This document shows, one piece after another, positions 22,015-33,068 of a DNA stretch of 64,000 nt. The stretch is from Kalaharituber pfeilii (lineage: Eukaryota; Ascomycota; Pezizomycetes; Pezizales; Pezizaceae), in NCBI GenBank assembly GCA_015179045.1, contig WHUZ01000006.1:1550001-1614000 (forward strand). The letters run 5' to 3'. How positions within the stretch are numbered: position 1 is the stretch's first letter; every line of letters starts with the position of its first letter. Made by a program: the position numbers and the translations under genes. The notes beneath the pieces are model-generated. The model saw nothing but the letters and a program-made list of their open reading frames with translations, did not search any database and was not told where the DNA came from.

Positions 22015-23755
22015 GACACCATCTCTCTATTTATTTCCTTATCTTATTTTACCTTATCCCTATTTATTTCCTTATCTTATTCTACCTTATCTCATTAAAG
22101 ACTTTAACGGTAGCAGCGCTTGGACGGAATTTTCTTTTTCCTCTTTCATACATTATCTCATATGTACCTTAGATCGCCATAGCCCCTTAGGCGGCACGCA
22201 AGTAATGATAAAAAAAAAAAAAATAAAAAAAAAAACAATGAAGAAGGCAAGGCGCTACCGCTACACCGCACCAGACGGGTACTGCAAACACTTCCTGGTA
22301 GGACAGGTGATAGAATGAATCACCAGGCAGAGGAACCTCCCGGATTGGCTCAAAAGCTCGCCGAGAGGAAGGGATGCCACGGAGGTGAAGACGCACTTCA
22401 AGAAGACTTGCCAATGCTGCCGGAGAATCGGGGAACACCACCCGGACTGCGGCAGAGCAAACAAACGACCCCAAGGGCACCAGGGGAGGGGGCCGGACGA
22501 TGTTGAAGATTCAAGATAGGTTATCAGAATGTGGGCAGATCGGTGATCGGCACCGATCTAGCACTGCAGGAAGCGGCGGACGGAAAAGTGGATATTGTAT
22601 TTATCGGGGAAAGTCGGACGGCGCCAGGAGGGGGAACCACATTCCACCAGGCCTACACCACGGCATACACACGGGAGGACAGAAAGGTGGCGGCATATGT
22701 GAGAAAGGACAGGATAACGGGAACGAGGGTGGAGGGACGGGACGGACACGTAACTATAGAAATGAGCGGGAGAAGGGTCACTGGAGTATATTGGAATGGC
22801 GAAGTGGAAATAGAGAAGGAAATAGAAGACATCGGCCTGGCCGACCTGGTCATCGGAGACTGCATCAGCCACCACGGGGACTGGTCCGACAGACAGAATC
22901 GACGAGGCACTATCCTAAAGGAGATGCTGGAAAACCGGGGACTCACCCAACAGGTTAAAAAACGGGACGACGACCTGGGCACGAAACGTAGACGGACGCA
23001 CCACGGCGGCACTACTGGACCTTCGTCAGGCCTGGAGAATGGTCGGGGACAACGACTTCGTGGATAGCGGGCTCGGACCACGCGATGATAAGCCCCGAAA
23101 GGGGACTGGGCAATCCTGAGCCCTAGTGAGATTAAAAGAAGGGCCTTTGATACACCTGTGAGCGTGCAGGAAATCTCCTCCACCGTTGGCAACACAGAAG
23201 CCGACAAGGCAGCAAAGATAGGCGCCTTCAGCAGTACCAAGACGAGATGGTTACGGAGGCGGGCGTACGACAGCATGCCAGATCCTGGAGAGCGGAGGAG
23301 AGGAGCAGGCTGGGCATGAACTACAGGCCGTTACAGAGACTGCGGCACGGAGTAGCAACACTAGGGGGCCTATTATGGGGCAAGGGCCTGCGACAATGGC
23401 AACATAGGCTGGGTAGGACCGACGGACCGGAATGCACATAGTGCGGAGAAGAGGAGGAGACCACGGCTCACGTCTTGGACAGATGCGGGATATGGAAGAA
23501 GAGATGGCCCGGGGGGCGGGACGCAATGTCCAGACCGCCGGAAAGGGGAGAAGAAGAGGACCCACTCAGGGCGTTAATGGACTGGATGGAACGGTAGACG
23601 GACTGGGTGAGGCAATGACGGAACGCACTGCATTTTTATGTTATCTTATCCGTTATTTTCCCTTTTGTTCTCTTTTATAGTATCTCCTATGTAAATAAAT
23701 CGCCATAGCCCATAGGGCGGCACTGATATATATATATATAAAAAAAGATACGTTT
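21290..23755 (+). mobile_element. Non-LTR retrotransposon (LINE), RT domain deleted
   Basis: Pieces in order. ORF1 starts at PPPPPAPERNGTYASAAARK and has an RNA-binding-like end, VSIFVSDNVVEVLRDGLAF. After a nested insertion comes the rest of ORF1, with a CCHC-like knuckle CQCCRRIGEHHPDC. Next is an AP-endonuclease domain (YQNVGRSVIGTDLALQ, KVDIVFIGES, VAAYVRKD, LADLVIGDCISHHGDW). A deletion follows, and then an RNase H end (VGNTEADKAAKIG) and a zinc-finger end of ORF2 (CGEEEETTAHVLDRCGIW). It finishes with a 3' UTR carrying CGCCATAGCCCATAGGGCGG and a TA/A tail. No reverse transcriptase motifs are present between about 22960 and 23150. Several stops and frameshifts kill ORF2. Domain order fits Tad1-type fungal elements; clade is not certain. 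Confidence 0.85.
22011..22237 (+). mobile_element. Nested 5'-truncated LINE (3' UTR and poly-A only) with 8-bp target duplication
   Basis: ATGAAGAA occurs at 22003-22010 and again at 22238-22245. Between them lies a 3' UTR-like segment ending CGCCATAGCCCCTTAGGCGG, GTAATGATA and a long A run. Removing it joins the ORF1 frame from ETMKK straight to ARRYRYTAPDGY and on towards the knuckle. That is the expected result of target-primed insertion of a LINE tail. The insertion supplies the TAG at 22012-22014 that ends the NLR1 frame. Confidence 0.85.
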
Positions 23756-24537
23756 CCTCCCTCCTTTAATAATCTCATTCACCGTCAGATCAGACTGCCG
23801 CCAAGGGATACGAAGGGTATGGTGCGGCCATTGCCGCCAAAACAGAGTCAACTCGGCCGCGGATGCAGGCACCGAGGCTCCTGAGATGTTTGGGTAGCCC
23901 CACAGGTTCAGCAGTAAGCACTGCGAAGTAGCAATGTAGTCTTAGCTAGGTCGCAATACATGTTTTGAAATCGAAATGCCGTTGCGGAATACCATTATGA
24001 CTTTGTGACTTTCACTATGTTGTGTAGCACATTTTCGAGATTGGATAGACTGAACTACTTGATGGATCTATCTAATATACGACGAGGCTTCCGAAGTTGC
24101 GGAGAAAAAAAACCGGTTTACCGCGAGTTGTGTAAATACGGTGAGAGGGTGCTCCACCGCCCACATCCGGAGGGCAGAGGTTTTGATCTCCCACATATGG
24201 CCCGGCCTCCCAAATAGATACAGTAGCAGAGTACTCGGACCACGACCGCGCCATGAGTCGGTCTGCTACCTTGGTTTTCAACATACTAATTGCAAATCAA
24301 ACTCTGACGCACATGAGGGCGTAATATACATATGTAAGATATTCCCGTGTTGCAAACCATGACTAGTTAAGGTGTTTTCAGACATGACGAGTCGATCTCA
24401 TCGGAGTTAACTTACATGTCGGATGTCAGTGGGGCGCCATGATTGAGTTTCGACGAGCTGTGCAGCCTTGCATACTTGACAGACCGAAAAAACTTATATA
24501 GCTATCGTGGTATATAGTGCACGTCAAGGGTTTTTGA
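23756..24537. other. Intergenic, no gene recognised
   Basis: A GC-rich stretch at 23756-23900 has a minus-strand frame with WRQWPHHTLRIPWRQSD that looks protein-derived but matches nothing I recognise. The rest has no signal. Confidence 0.35.
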
Positions 24538-24990
24538 AGGTTGAGGTAACAGGAGGAATGCACCCGCAGCTCTACCTAGGTCACATCTCCAGAAATTGCA
24601 AAGAAAGAAATATTCACGGCAAGGGAATTGATGGTTTATTGTATGAGATTTGGTTTGAGACTAGTATTATTCGAGACTATTAGTCAGGTTATGAGACTAC
24701 ATGACTATTATTCATAAAAACAAAAAAAAACCAACACTCAAAATTGCATTGCTAAGCCCACCCCCCTCGATAACCCGTACCGCGTTCACGTCACGTAAAC
24801 GCAGTCTTAGAAACATGTCACTGAAGTCAAACAAACGCGTACGTTCCATGCAGCCCCCGCTTCCTCATACTTCATAATCCCCAAAGTTTGGAAAGTTTTT
24901 GTTATTTTAAAAAGCTAGGTATTTATTGTTTTTTTAAGCAAAAAAACGGCACCAGCTATGATATATATTCCAAGTAAACCCCTAGTCCAC
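24538..24990 (+). repeat. 0.45-kb direct repeat, copy 2
   Basis: Partner of 11466-11914, same orientation, with the same ordered landmarks (CGCGTTCACGTCACGTAAA, TAGGTATTTATT, GCACCAGCTAT). No integrase remnant follows this copy; the next feature is the 3' end of the membrane-protein gene. Confidence 0.7.
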
Positions 24991-25348
24991 GTCAACACAG
25001 TCGACGACACATCCCTAAATCTCAGGCCCCCGATGACGTTTTGCGGAGACCAACATCAGCTAATATATGGGGATAGAGAAACAAAGCAATCAAATATCAT
25101 CATCAAAAGAACAAAATTATAAGAAGCAAATAAAAGCCAAGCCAGTATCCATGTAAAGAAACTCTCATGATCAAAAAAAAGATCGTAAGTAAAAAGATAT
25201 CATCCAGACGTCTTCCCCAAAGTAAATCCGTAACGTATATTCCCATCACTTTTTCGTCCAACTAGATCAATCATTCCCCCGGCTGATTGTATTACCAGAA
25301 AGCAATCAACACACTTCAAAGCCTTCATGTCTGACATCAACTGATACC

Positions 25349-26512
25349 CTACTTACTTCTCATGAATGGAGCCCTTGGCATCGGCAGCTCCGAATCATCA
25401 ATCTCGTCTCCGAAAACCGCATACCTATTCGCCAAACTCTTGAGTGTGGGCAACGGCTCGACGATCTTTCTCAACCTGGAGGGAGATCTCTTCGGTTTAA
25501 TGTTGAGTGGCCGCACAGGCTTAAGAAATTGCTGCTCTTGATGTCCAGAGGAAGGATCGTTTGGAAACATGATGGTGTGGCGTCGACTGTCGTTCGATGC
25601 TGCCCTAGTCAGAGCAGGCATTTGAAGCTGCTCAATCTTATCCACATTTGAAGAGTGTTGGTTCAACGCAGCACCAGCAGCGGAATGTACATCATGATCA
25701 AACTCGGCTTTCTCAAGATCAATGGAGTCGAAGCTCGTGATACTTTCACTGCGAGGACGAACCGGAAATCTTCCTTTTGCTCCTGGAATGTTAGGCTTGT
25801 TGACTCGTTCAGCAGCATTAGCCATAGCCGCTGCTTCAGCCGCTGCAGCTGCCTCGGCCTCCGCTTCTTCAGCTGCCATTTCCGCCATGGCCTTTAACCA
25901 AATTTGGCGTCGCCTCTCGATTGTATCCTTGCGGTTTTTCTCCAGAAGGTATTCACAGCCATAAGTGATACCCATATCAACATATCGATAGTTGTCTTCA
26001 GGAGGAGCATGACCTGGAGGTGGCTTTGGTCTCTTCCCTCCAAGGCGATCAGGATTAGTTGGTGTACGGAACCAGAGTTGTCGAGGATATTGGGGACGGT
26101 ATTCAGGAAACATGTCCCAATAGGCGTCTTGGTTGTCGAGCCAATAGCATTCACGCTCTGGAGACTTTGCCCTTCTTCTGAAGATATTTCGTTTTCTTTG
26201 CCGTCTTGCAGAAGAATTCCCGTCACTGCGACCCTGATCATCTCTGTATGCAAAGCAGGAAGCACCGTAGCGGTAAATGACGAAGGTAAAGCAGAAGATG
26301 AAGAAGGATGCTGGAATACCGACATAGCATCCAATCTTCACAGCATTGATCACCTTTTCATCATGGGTAATGTATTGAATCCCAGCAAGAGCGATGATTG
26401 CGGCAATGAAAAGGATGAGGGTGATGAAAATCGCCAAGATAAACATGGCTCTAATGGCTCTGGAGGCAATGGCGGATTTGCCCAACCAAGTGAAGAACTT
26501 TGTCACACGCAT
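25349..26512 (-). CDS. Two-helix membrane protein of unknown function, 387 aa
   Basis: A single uninterrupted frame from ATG (26512) to the stop at 25349. Two strongly hydrophobic segments lie at about 23-46 and 58-80, after a short basic N-terminus. A cytosol-type tail follows, with RRQRKRNIFRRR, a tyrosine/proline-rich stretch (YWDMFPEYRPQYPRQLWF), an Ala/Glu-rich helix at about 205-240 that may be a coiled coil, and a Ser/Pro/basic C-terminus. No catalytic motif is visible. The composition suggests a small tetraspan- or SUR7-like surface protein, or an anchor, but I do not recognise the family. The 1 kb upstream has several splice-like signals and may contain 5' UTR introns. Confidence 0.75.
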   Translation of the reverse strand: MRVTKFFTWLGKSAIASRAIRAMFILAIFITLILFIAAIIALAGIQYITHDEKVINAVKIGCYVGIPASFFIFCFTFVIYRYGASCFAYRDDQGRSDGNSSARRQRKRNIFRRRAKSPERECYWLDNQDAYWDMFPEYRPQYPRQLWFRTPTNPDRLGGKRPKPPPGHAPPEDNYRYVDMGITYGCEYLLEKNRKDTIERRRQIWLKAMAEMAAEEAEAEAAAAAEAAAMANAAERVNKPNIPGAKGRFPVRPRSESITSFDSIDLEKAEFDHDVHSAAGAALNQHSSNVDKIEQLQMPALTRAASNDSRRHTIMFPNDPSSGHQEQQFLKPVRPLNIKPKRSPSRLRKIVEPLPTLKSLANRYAVFGDEIDDSELPMPRAPFMRSK

Positions 26513-27131
26513 TGTTGCTTATTCAGATTGAATGCCCGTACTATCAAAGCGTTAGCTCAGGTGGTATGTTGATATTGATGAGTATCTGTCAATAAAGACT
26601 TACGTGTGCCGATATGCTTAGGCTATGTGAGATCGTTATAGAGAACCAACCAATTAGGTCGATGAGGTATCAACTGACCAAGAGACTTGTCGTGACCAAA
26701 GGTTCTATTGATGACGGTCAGTAAGCGAGACTTGCGGCTTGTAAACTGAATTGAATAGAGAAATGCTTACTTGATAATCAAAATAAAGTATATATGGAAA
26801 ATGGCAATGCTGTTAGTGATTTCGTACTCTGTACAATTCGATTTCGAATGCCGTGGACTGCAGTTCATGATCGTCAGTACACAACAGCATCAATAAACTT
26901 GAACAACCTAGTGATTTGTATTACCCAAAGTTGCAGAACCCGGACTTGTATTCGGAAGATTATAGGGATCTATTGAGATTAGTCCGCAGTCTTATATTTT
27001 TATGGAATGCGATCTCTTTGACTTACCGATATAACTCTAGTACACTACTAACCTTTGAGTTTTGACACTACACTTCAACTCCGATGAAGTTGCTTGGCAA
27101 GGCCGATAGGCTAATGGAGGTGTCAAGATTC

Positions 27132-27223
27132 TGATCGTCACGGAAACCAGGTCTTGATCGCTATGGAAACCAGGTCTTGATCGCTATGGAAACCAGATCT
27201 TGATCACTCTGGAAACTGTTGCA
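27132..27223. repeat. 23-bp tandem repeat, four copies
   Basis: Four consecutive units of the form TGATCGCTATGGAAACCAGG plus TCT, the first and last diverged. It lies about 0.6 kb upstream of the membrane-protein gene start, so a regulatory role is possible but not shown. Confidence 0.8.
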
Positions 27224-27726
27224 CTAAGTATCTCTATATTGTTAGATGGAGAGCATGCTTTAGTACTATAAACACTGAATGGGAATGCTGCAGCTGTCTG
27301 CTGTCTGCACAGACCCAAGAGACAATAAAATCTAGTTTGAACCTACCAAGTGATTATCGCGATGTTGACGTAGGGAAAAGAAGAACTTTTAAGTGAACGA
27401 AGGGAAGAAGGAGTAGGACGGTTGGGGTTAGAGAAAGGTGAACACACTCCGTTGTCGATGGTATTGAATTGTCGACTGCGGGGCCAGTGTTGTTATTGAG
27501 TGTGGGGAAGAGAAGCGGGATGGAAGGAGGGGAAAGAAAGAATGCCCGTATTTATACTTGTGCATGTAGCGGGGTGCGCTTAGGGCACATCAATAGCAGA
27601 GTCAGGGCACGAGAACAATCAATGGCACTGTAGGTCACTTGTTTTCATTTTATTTTACCCTTTCAGTCGCGGCCGCTTTGAGGATGTTACCCAAAAGATT
27701 TTGTGCATCGCATACAGACTGCAGAA

Positions 27727-27759
27727 TGGCTGGGCTGGCTGGGCTGGCTGGGCTGGCTG
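27727..27759. repeat. 9-bp microsatellite-like repeat
   Basis: Units of TGGCTGGGC, three full copies plus a partial one. Simple-sequence DNA; no function inferred. Confidence 0.8.
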
Positions 27760-30337
27760 AATGGGCCCATTCAAAAGAGAGGCGGCTGGAAGTTGGTAGG
27801 TAAAGCAGCGCTACAAAGGTGCACAAATTCAACCCACGCACCCAACCCTCGTGTGCACCCACACTCCAACAGCCAGGCACGCACGCTGTCGTGCTTAACT
27901 GCCGGGCACCAGGTGACTGCTGCCATAAAGGACAGGCCCTCATACTGCAGCATCGAGCGTTGGTCTTCCCGTGGTACTGCTCAGAGGCACTCCAGGCACC
28001 ACGGATCAGCGGCTCTGGTAGGCCACTCTCGAACCACGGACTGCCTCCGGGCTGCTGCTGGATCGCTAGTTAGATTTGTATTGTTTTCGTACCCAGAATG
28101 TGCACGATCTGCTGTGCCACCACCGTGGGCAGCTAGGCGCGCAAATAGCAACTTTGGATCTAGACTCGAAGCTTCTTTCCCATCCCACTTCTTCAGACCC
28201 TGCTTGGCGGCGATATCATTCCTACGTAGCTATAGGAGGCTACAGTACAGTAATCATTACTAGGCTTTCGGTAAATGACATTTGAATTCCTATGTCAGAC
28301 TACAGTATCTATAAGATGAACCTATATCCGGACGGAGCGACTAGCATAACGTTGCATCCTAACCGCGCTTGCAGTTGCCCTGCTGAAGACTGGGGCCTTG
28401 ATCAGTCGGACGGGCCGCTATCGACATTTAGAGCAAGCGCGGCGCCGTGTGTTTGCCTCACCCAAACTCTGCTTGTCGATATTAACTTCTGGTACGTGAC
28501 CCCACATTCACAAACAAGTACGTAAGTAGGCCATACTGCGCTGCAGGATCGACCGTTTTGAGGTTAAGGCTTCGTTGGCCGAAAATTAGCGTCGGCTGCG
28601 TGACTGCACACGTGATCACTTCTGTTGAGAGGGAGAGAGCGAGATCGCGTAGCTTACGTGATATAACAGAGGGCGCGAGGGGTTAGCCTCGGACTAGGCG
28701 CTTAGTAAGGATCTGGAAGGTAATCACATTCAAGCCTGCGTCTAGGGTCATGCCACTGCTTCGACTCCGACAAAACGCCAGCACTTGATTACCAAATTCT
28801 CCACCATGTACATCGTACCATCCTTCATCCTCTCCCTCCATAGCTTCACCCCCCTTCACGCGCCAGCGCCAACCAGCACTATTACCACTTCCAGCTCGTC
28901 CCTCGGTACTGTTACAGTTGCCGCCTTCCCTCAAGCTCTCACTGGCCTCCCCAACTATCCTTCGCACACCAACCTTCAGTCCTCCACTGAAATCCCATTA
29001 CCCCACCTTTGTGGCCTTCAAACAACCCTACTGCCTGCTCTTCCTAGTACTAATTCTCGCGCAGGGGCCTGGGGCCATGGCCAGTGACGTTTTTCATCGC
29101 GGCCTCAGTCCCATCGGCACTCGCTTCGAGCTCTTCGCAATGTGGGAAGAGCAAGTTACTGTACTTTTTAATGCATGCAAAATGACTCGGATTGCCCTTG
29201 ACGGAATGACCTCAGTGCCGCCGTGCAGTACTGGTGCAGTGATTCAGAGTGTCAAGTTTAGAGCGCCTCAGCAAGTTATTGTCGACGCCACAGTCCTCTT
29301 AAAGTAGCTCTGGGCCGGGAGGTCATACTTGGTGCCGGCGGACAAGAGCTCGACGAAAATTTATTATGCAGGATTCGCGTTGCAACTTTGAACCAATTTC
29401 CATGAGCCATGGCCATTACCTATGGGAAGAGTATGGAGAGTTTGTACCTCTTGCGGCGAATTTCATCTTGGGAAAGTTGAAGGCAGGAGAGGAAGGTAGT
29501 AGAGTAATTGGAATTGAAGGAGAGCATTCAAGATGAAAAGGGGAATTAAGCATGTTTGTAACAAGTTATTGGATACTGTATGGAATTTCCGAGTTGCAAT
29601 GTGTCGTCGGCAATACCTCCTGAACTTCAATAGCATGATTCTCACAGCAGTTCTGAATACACTGGCTCTCGCCAGAATGTACAGTTAGTTTGTGGGATAG
29701 TCTGGTTACGAGACTATTGGTGGGAGATGTGAGAAATCTTTTTTCTCTTGCAAGTTTGTTCGCATGATAAGTTTATTACCGTGAACTCTCGTTATAAGCA
29801 ACCCCCGATGTATCATAAGCATCGTTGCGTTATAAGTAACAAAGCCCACGTCCGAAGCATTTTTGCATGCGAAAATAAGAATTTTTTCGAGACTAGAAAG
29901 TTTCTTAGTTTTCGACTTATTAATACATATAAAATCGCGAATTGCTCATAACGAATGGCCGTAATTTTGAGCTGATTGGAACGTGTACTGAAGCAGAGGT
30001 GTTTCCCGCTGCAAAGCAGGGTCATATTGGGACTTTCGCCTGCAACACAAAAGCTATTGAGCATAACTTCTTCCGTTCTGGAGCAAACGCAAAAGTAAGT
30101 GCTCATGGGCACGGGAACAAGTGCCTCATTTTTTTATTCGTCTGCCACTGAAGAATACATTATTACATCTTCCTACACTTCCGGTCACCCATGTCCCTAT
30201 CTCGCGTTCAATAACGGTCACAAGCAATTGTTGGTGGTTATCATCAAGTAACACGAAAATCCATCCGTCTATAGCTAGGCTGCCAAGCCAATGTCTCATC
30301 GGTCACAATTAGTAAATACAAAAGCATGCAACAAGCG

Positions 30338-30410
30338 AGTCTCTTTAGCTCAGCGGTAGAGCGAAAGATTGCAGATCTTTAGGTCACCCGTTCGAACCGG
30401 GTAAGGGACT
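30338..30410 (+). tRNA. tRNA-Cys (anticodon GCA), no intron
   Basis: Seventy-three bases fold as a standard cloverleaf. The acceptor stem is AGTCTCT with AGGGACT (one G-U). The D arm is GCTC/GAGC with loop AGCGGTA. The anticodon stem is AAAGA/TCTTT around loop TTGCAGA, giving anticodon GCA. The T arm is ACCCG/CGGGT with loop TTCGAAC. Internal A and B boxes are intact. No CCA is encoded, as expected for a nuclear gene. Confidence 0.97.
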
Positions 30411-30413
30411 TTA

Positions 30414-30419
30414 TTTTTT
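30414..30419 (+). terminator. RNA polymerase III T-run terminator
   Basis: A run of six T begins four bases after the tRNA 3' end, with a longer T run just beyond it. Confidence 0.85.
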
Positions 30420-31456
30420 ACATTTTTTTTTTTCATATCATCATGCTTCCTAATACTAACCCTACTATACCGGAATTGATAAACCACAATGATGTTACTA
30501 CTGTAACATCAAACTTGAACTTTGAACACCTTATATCGGCTTTCCGAACATCGATCGCCTGAATGAACTCTTTTCATTCCAGCTTCACCGAATCTGAACA
30601 AGGTTCCGATTGTACAAATTTCCTACATCCCAAGGATCTTAAACACGCATAGAACGCATGATGTTGCTGGTCAACAGACTGGGATTTCTATACGCCACAA
30701 CAGCCCTTGGCTTTAGACCTCTCAACCCAGCGTGGTAAAAAGCAGCACAGAATGGATGGGGTATCTGACAACAAAGTTCGGTGTATGAAACTATATATAA
30801 GGTTACCTCACCGGTGGATCTTGTATATATCATCATCGAGCAACTTTACTGAGGGGTTAGTCTAGGTCAGGCAGGACCCGCAGTTCAAATTCGCGCCAGT
30901 CCAAGGCATCACAGAGCATACGAAATGGACTACGAAACAGGAACGCTGCGCATCTCTTTAGATGATTGCAACAACATTGAATACACGAAGCCTTCCTCCA
31001 TCCCTGGGTTCTTCGCTCTGTCGCTTTTCTTGTCTGAGCGATTATCTGGGTCGAGTAGAAGTCGCCGGCTCAAATCGTGTTACCCTCACTCAGCAACACC
31101 ATCCTTGGCTACTTGCAAGCGAACTCCACGTATTAGACCTCGCTTCTTGAGTCTATCTCGTTTCCCGCATTATTCCGATTCTTATCTCCAGAAAAGTGAA
31201 CTGGCACAACCCACGTCCTACCTCAAATTCTCTCTCGCCGTTTACAAAGGAATATTCGGAATCACAGCAATCGGTACACCTACGATAATATAAACAGTCG
31301 CTTTAGGCGTCTGCAATTCAGAGTTGCATATAAACCAACGTCATAGTATCTATCTCTCCTGAAGCACGAGGCAGACCACCGCTGCTGCGTATTGAAGTGT
31401 GGATAAAGAAACTTTAATGAGGAGCTGTTAGGAGACAATAGCTTGTTAATAGTGCA
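30420..31456. other. Intergenic, no gene recognised
   Basis: Open frames near 30925-31293 have no domain character. A TATATAA-like element lies near 30790-30797. Confidence 0.35.
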
Positions 31457-32578
31457 ATGCTCACGACAATTCCAACCGACGGGGCTGCATCAGAGATCTC
31501 ATCCCACGGACCGGATACAGTATTTTTGGATACTAGTGATGAGAGTGCTTCAGTAGAAAGCTCCGGCTCGTCTGCTCTAACCGGCATTATTCCTGATACT
31601 ACCACCGAGATCAATCTACTCGGCTACACAAGAATCGACGAACATGAACTCACTCCCGTCGACCCCTCCGCCTATTTTATAGGTAAACCTAGCGTGCACC
31701 TCATGGTAGCTCAAACGAGAAACGGTCCTGTCGAAGTCCTGAGTTTCAATATCCCAACTTCCTTACCAGGTGTTACTAAGGAAAACATCTATCATTTCAG
31801 TGTCATTGTAGAGCCAGTAACGCGGGTTCTAAGCATCCTTCTGTCGATGACTTCTGGTCGGCCGGAATACACTGGTGGCACGCCCCAGACCAGACCGGCA
31901 GTCGGTACCCGATGGCTATCTCAGTTTGGATTACAAAATGTCAATTTGGGGTCTCGTGCGCACTCGCTTCAAACTATAGGAGCAAAGGTTTCGACTATAC
32001 GGCTCAAGAAGTATCGCAGAGTAGAAAGTTGGGATAGAAAGCTCTCTAGGATGCGGACTGCTGGTGAAGGGTTTAGGATGTATTGTATGAGAAGGGATGA
32101 ATTCTGCGGATTGAGAAGGTTCCTCAGAGTGTCGTCAAGGATAGAGGCAGAGATTAACTATCGGCCACTATGGGAAAGTGACAATTATGTTGAGATTAGG
32201 GACAAGCTACCGAGTATCAAAAGTGGAGGAAGCGGTACACAAATATGCAAGAAGTGGGAGTTTGAGATTCCGGAGGGCTGGTGCTTGGAAAGCCGGACAT
32301 GGACGATCAAATCCTACCAAAAGGCAATAAGGGTGTACTTTACAAAGGAAGGGGCGGAGAAATTGAAGGTGCACTTCCAACCGGAGCCTGACCTAGTTGA
32401 GGAATGCAATGAGGACTCAATGTCTGATCTAGACGATTACGAAGAGCCTGAGGGTGTTGATATCACCGCCGATGCGCATACATCCTCGATGCAGGAGAAT
32501 GAAATGGACTTGCAGGATTCATCGGGATTAATGACTCCGTCTTATCCTGTAGATGACTTTGCAGGGAATACAAGCTGA
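31457..32578 (+). CDS. Unrecognised 373-aa protein
   Basis: A single-exon frame starting at an ATG and ending TGA. The N-terminal 60 residues are Ser/Thr/Asp-rich and probably disordered. The middle (about 70-310) looks folded, with hydrophobic strands such as SVHLMVAQTRNGPVEVLSFN and many Arg/Trp/Tyr residues. The C-terminal 60 are acidic. No catalytic or binding motif, signal peptide or membrane segment was seen. Coding character is supported by length and composition only. Confidence 0.6.
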   Translation: MLTTIPTDGAASEISSHGPDTVFLDTSDESASVESSGSSALTGIIPDTTTEINLLGYTRIDEHELTPVDPSAYFIGKPSVHLMVAQTRNGPVEVLSFNIPTSLPGVTKENIYHFSVIVEPVTRVLSILLSMTSGRPEYTGGTPQTRPAVGTRWLSQFGLQNVNLGSRAHSLQTIGAKVSTIRLKKYRRVESWDRKLSRMRTAGEGFRMYCMRRDEFCGLRRFLRVSSRIEAEINYRPLWESDNYVEIRDKLPSIKSGGSGTQICKKWEFEIPEGWCLESRTWTIKSYQKAIRVYFTKEGAEKLKVHFQPEPDLVEECNEDSMSDLDDYEEPEGVDITADAHTSSMQENEMDLQDSSGLMTPSYPVDDFAGNTS

Positions 32579-33068
32579 TGGCTGCGAGAAACGTGAGTCT
32601 GGCTTTCGAGAGAAAACAGACAAAGACGGCGTTGTGTAATTAGAATATCCATCATATCGTATAGCATATTAAGGAGGCAATCTAAAGAATACGTGCGTCG
32701 AAGCATCATTGGAAAAGTTCATAATGCATCTGAATACCATTATTTACCAAACAAGGCGTGGGAATGTTCGTGCTATTGAGCTTTCTGTGGGGTAGCTCAA
32801 TCTAGATTTAGCTTTCGTCCTGTGATATTACCGGAAAGAGCATTACATACCTGCCGCGAGGTGGCCCCGCATCACGTTGATTCCTCTGTCTCTCTGGCAA
32901 TCCAGCTGCACCCTCTCTGAAGCAACGATCACTTCAGCATACTTGCCATCTATTGCAGCATTATCTTCTCATTACTCGGTAGCAGACGACTCGTTCGAAC
33001 AAAATTGCTACACACTCCTTACAATCTATTTTTATCTGTCCATAGTTACATATCTAGCTATCTTCAAG
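32579..33068. promoter_or_regulatory. Gap between two tandem single-exon genes
   Basis: Promoter region for the downstream gene and 3' end of the upstream one. No specific element identified. The downstream frame is open upstream to 32877 but has no ATG before 33069. Confidence 0.3.

Larger units (their letters stand above)
26513..30337. other. Intergenic with short tandem repeats
   Basis: No supported protein gene. Holds a 23-bp tandem array (27132-27223), a 9-bp array (27727-27759) and unassigned open frames around 28785-29307 whose Pro/Ser/Thr-rich translation shows no domain. The last could be a small unrecognised gene. Confidence 0.4.

Noticed and set aside
22315..23441. Several overlapping plus-strand open frames (for example 22500-22958) as separate genes
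   Set aside because: They are alternative frames of the decayed LINE; only the endonuclease frame shows a real domain.
29770..30112. GAACTCTCGTTATAAGCAAC, resembling the end of pogo/Tigger-type transposons
   Set aside because: No inverted partner and no DDE transposase frame found within the next kilobase; too weak to call.
30860..30900. tRNA-like T-arm (GTTCAAATTC) near 30880
   Set aside because: No matching stem pairing and no D arm or anticodon arm at the right distance; chance match.
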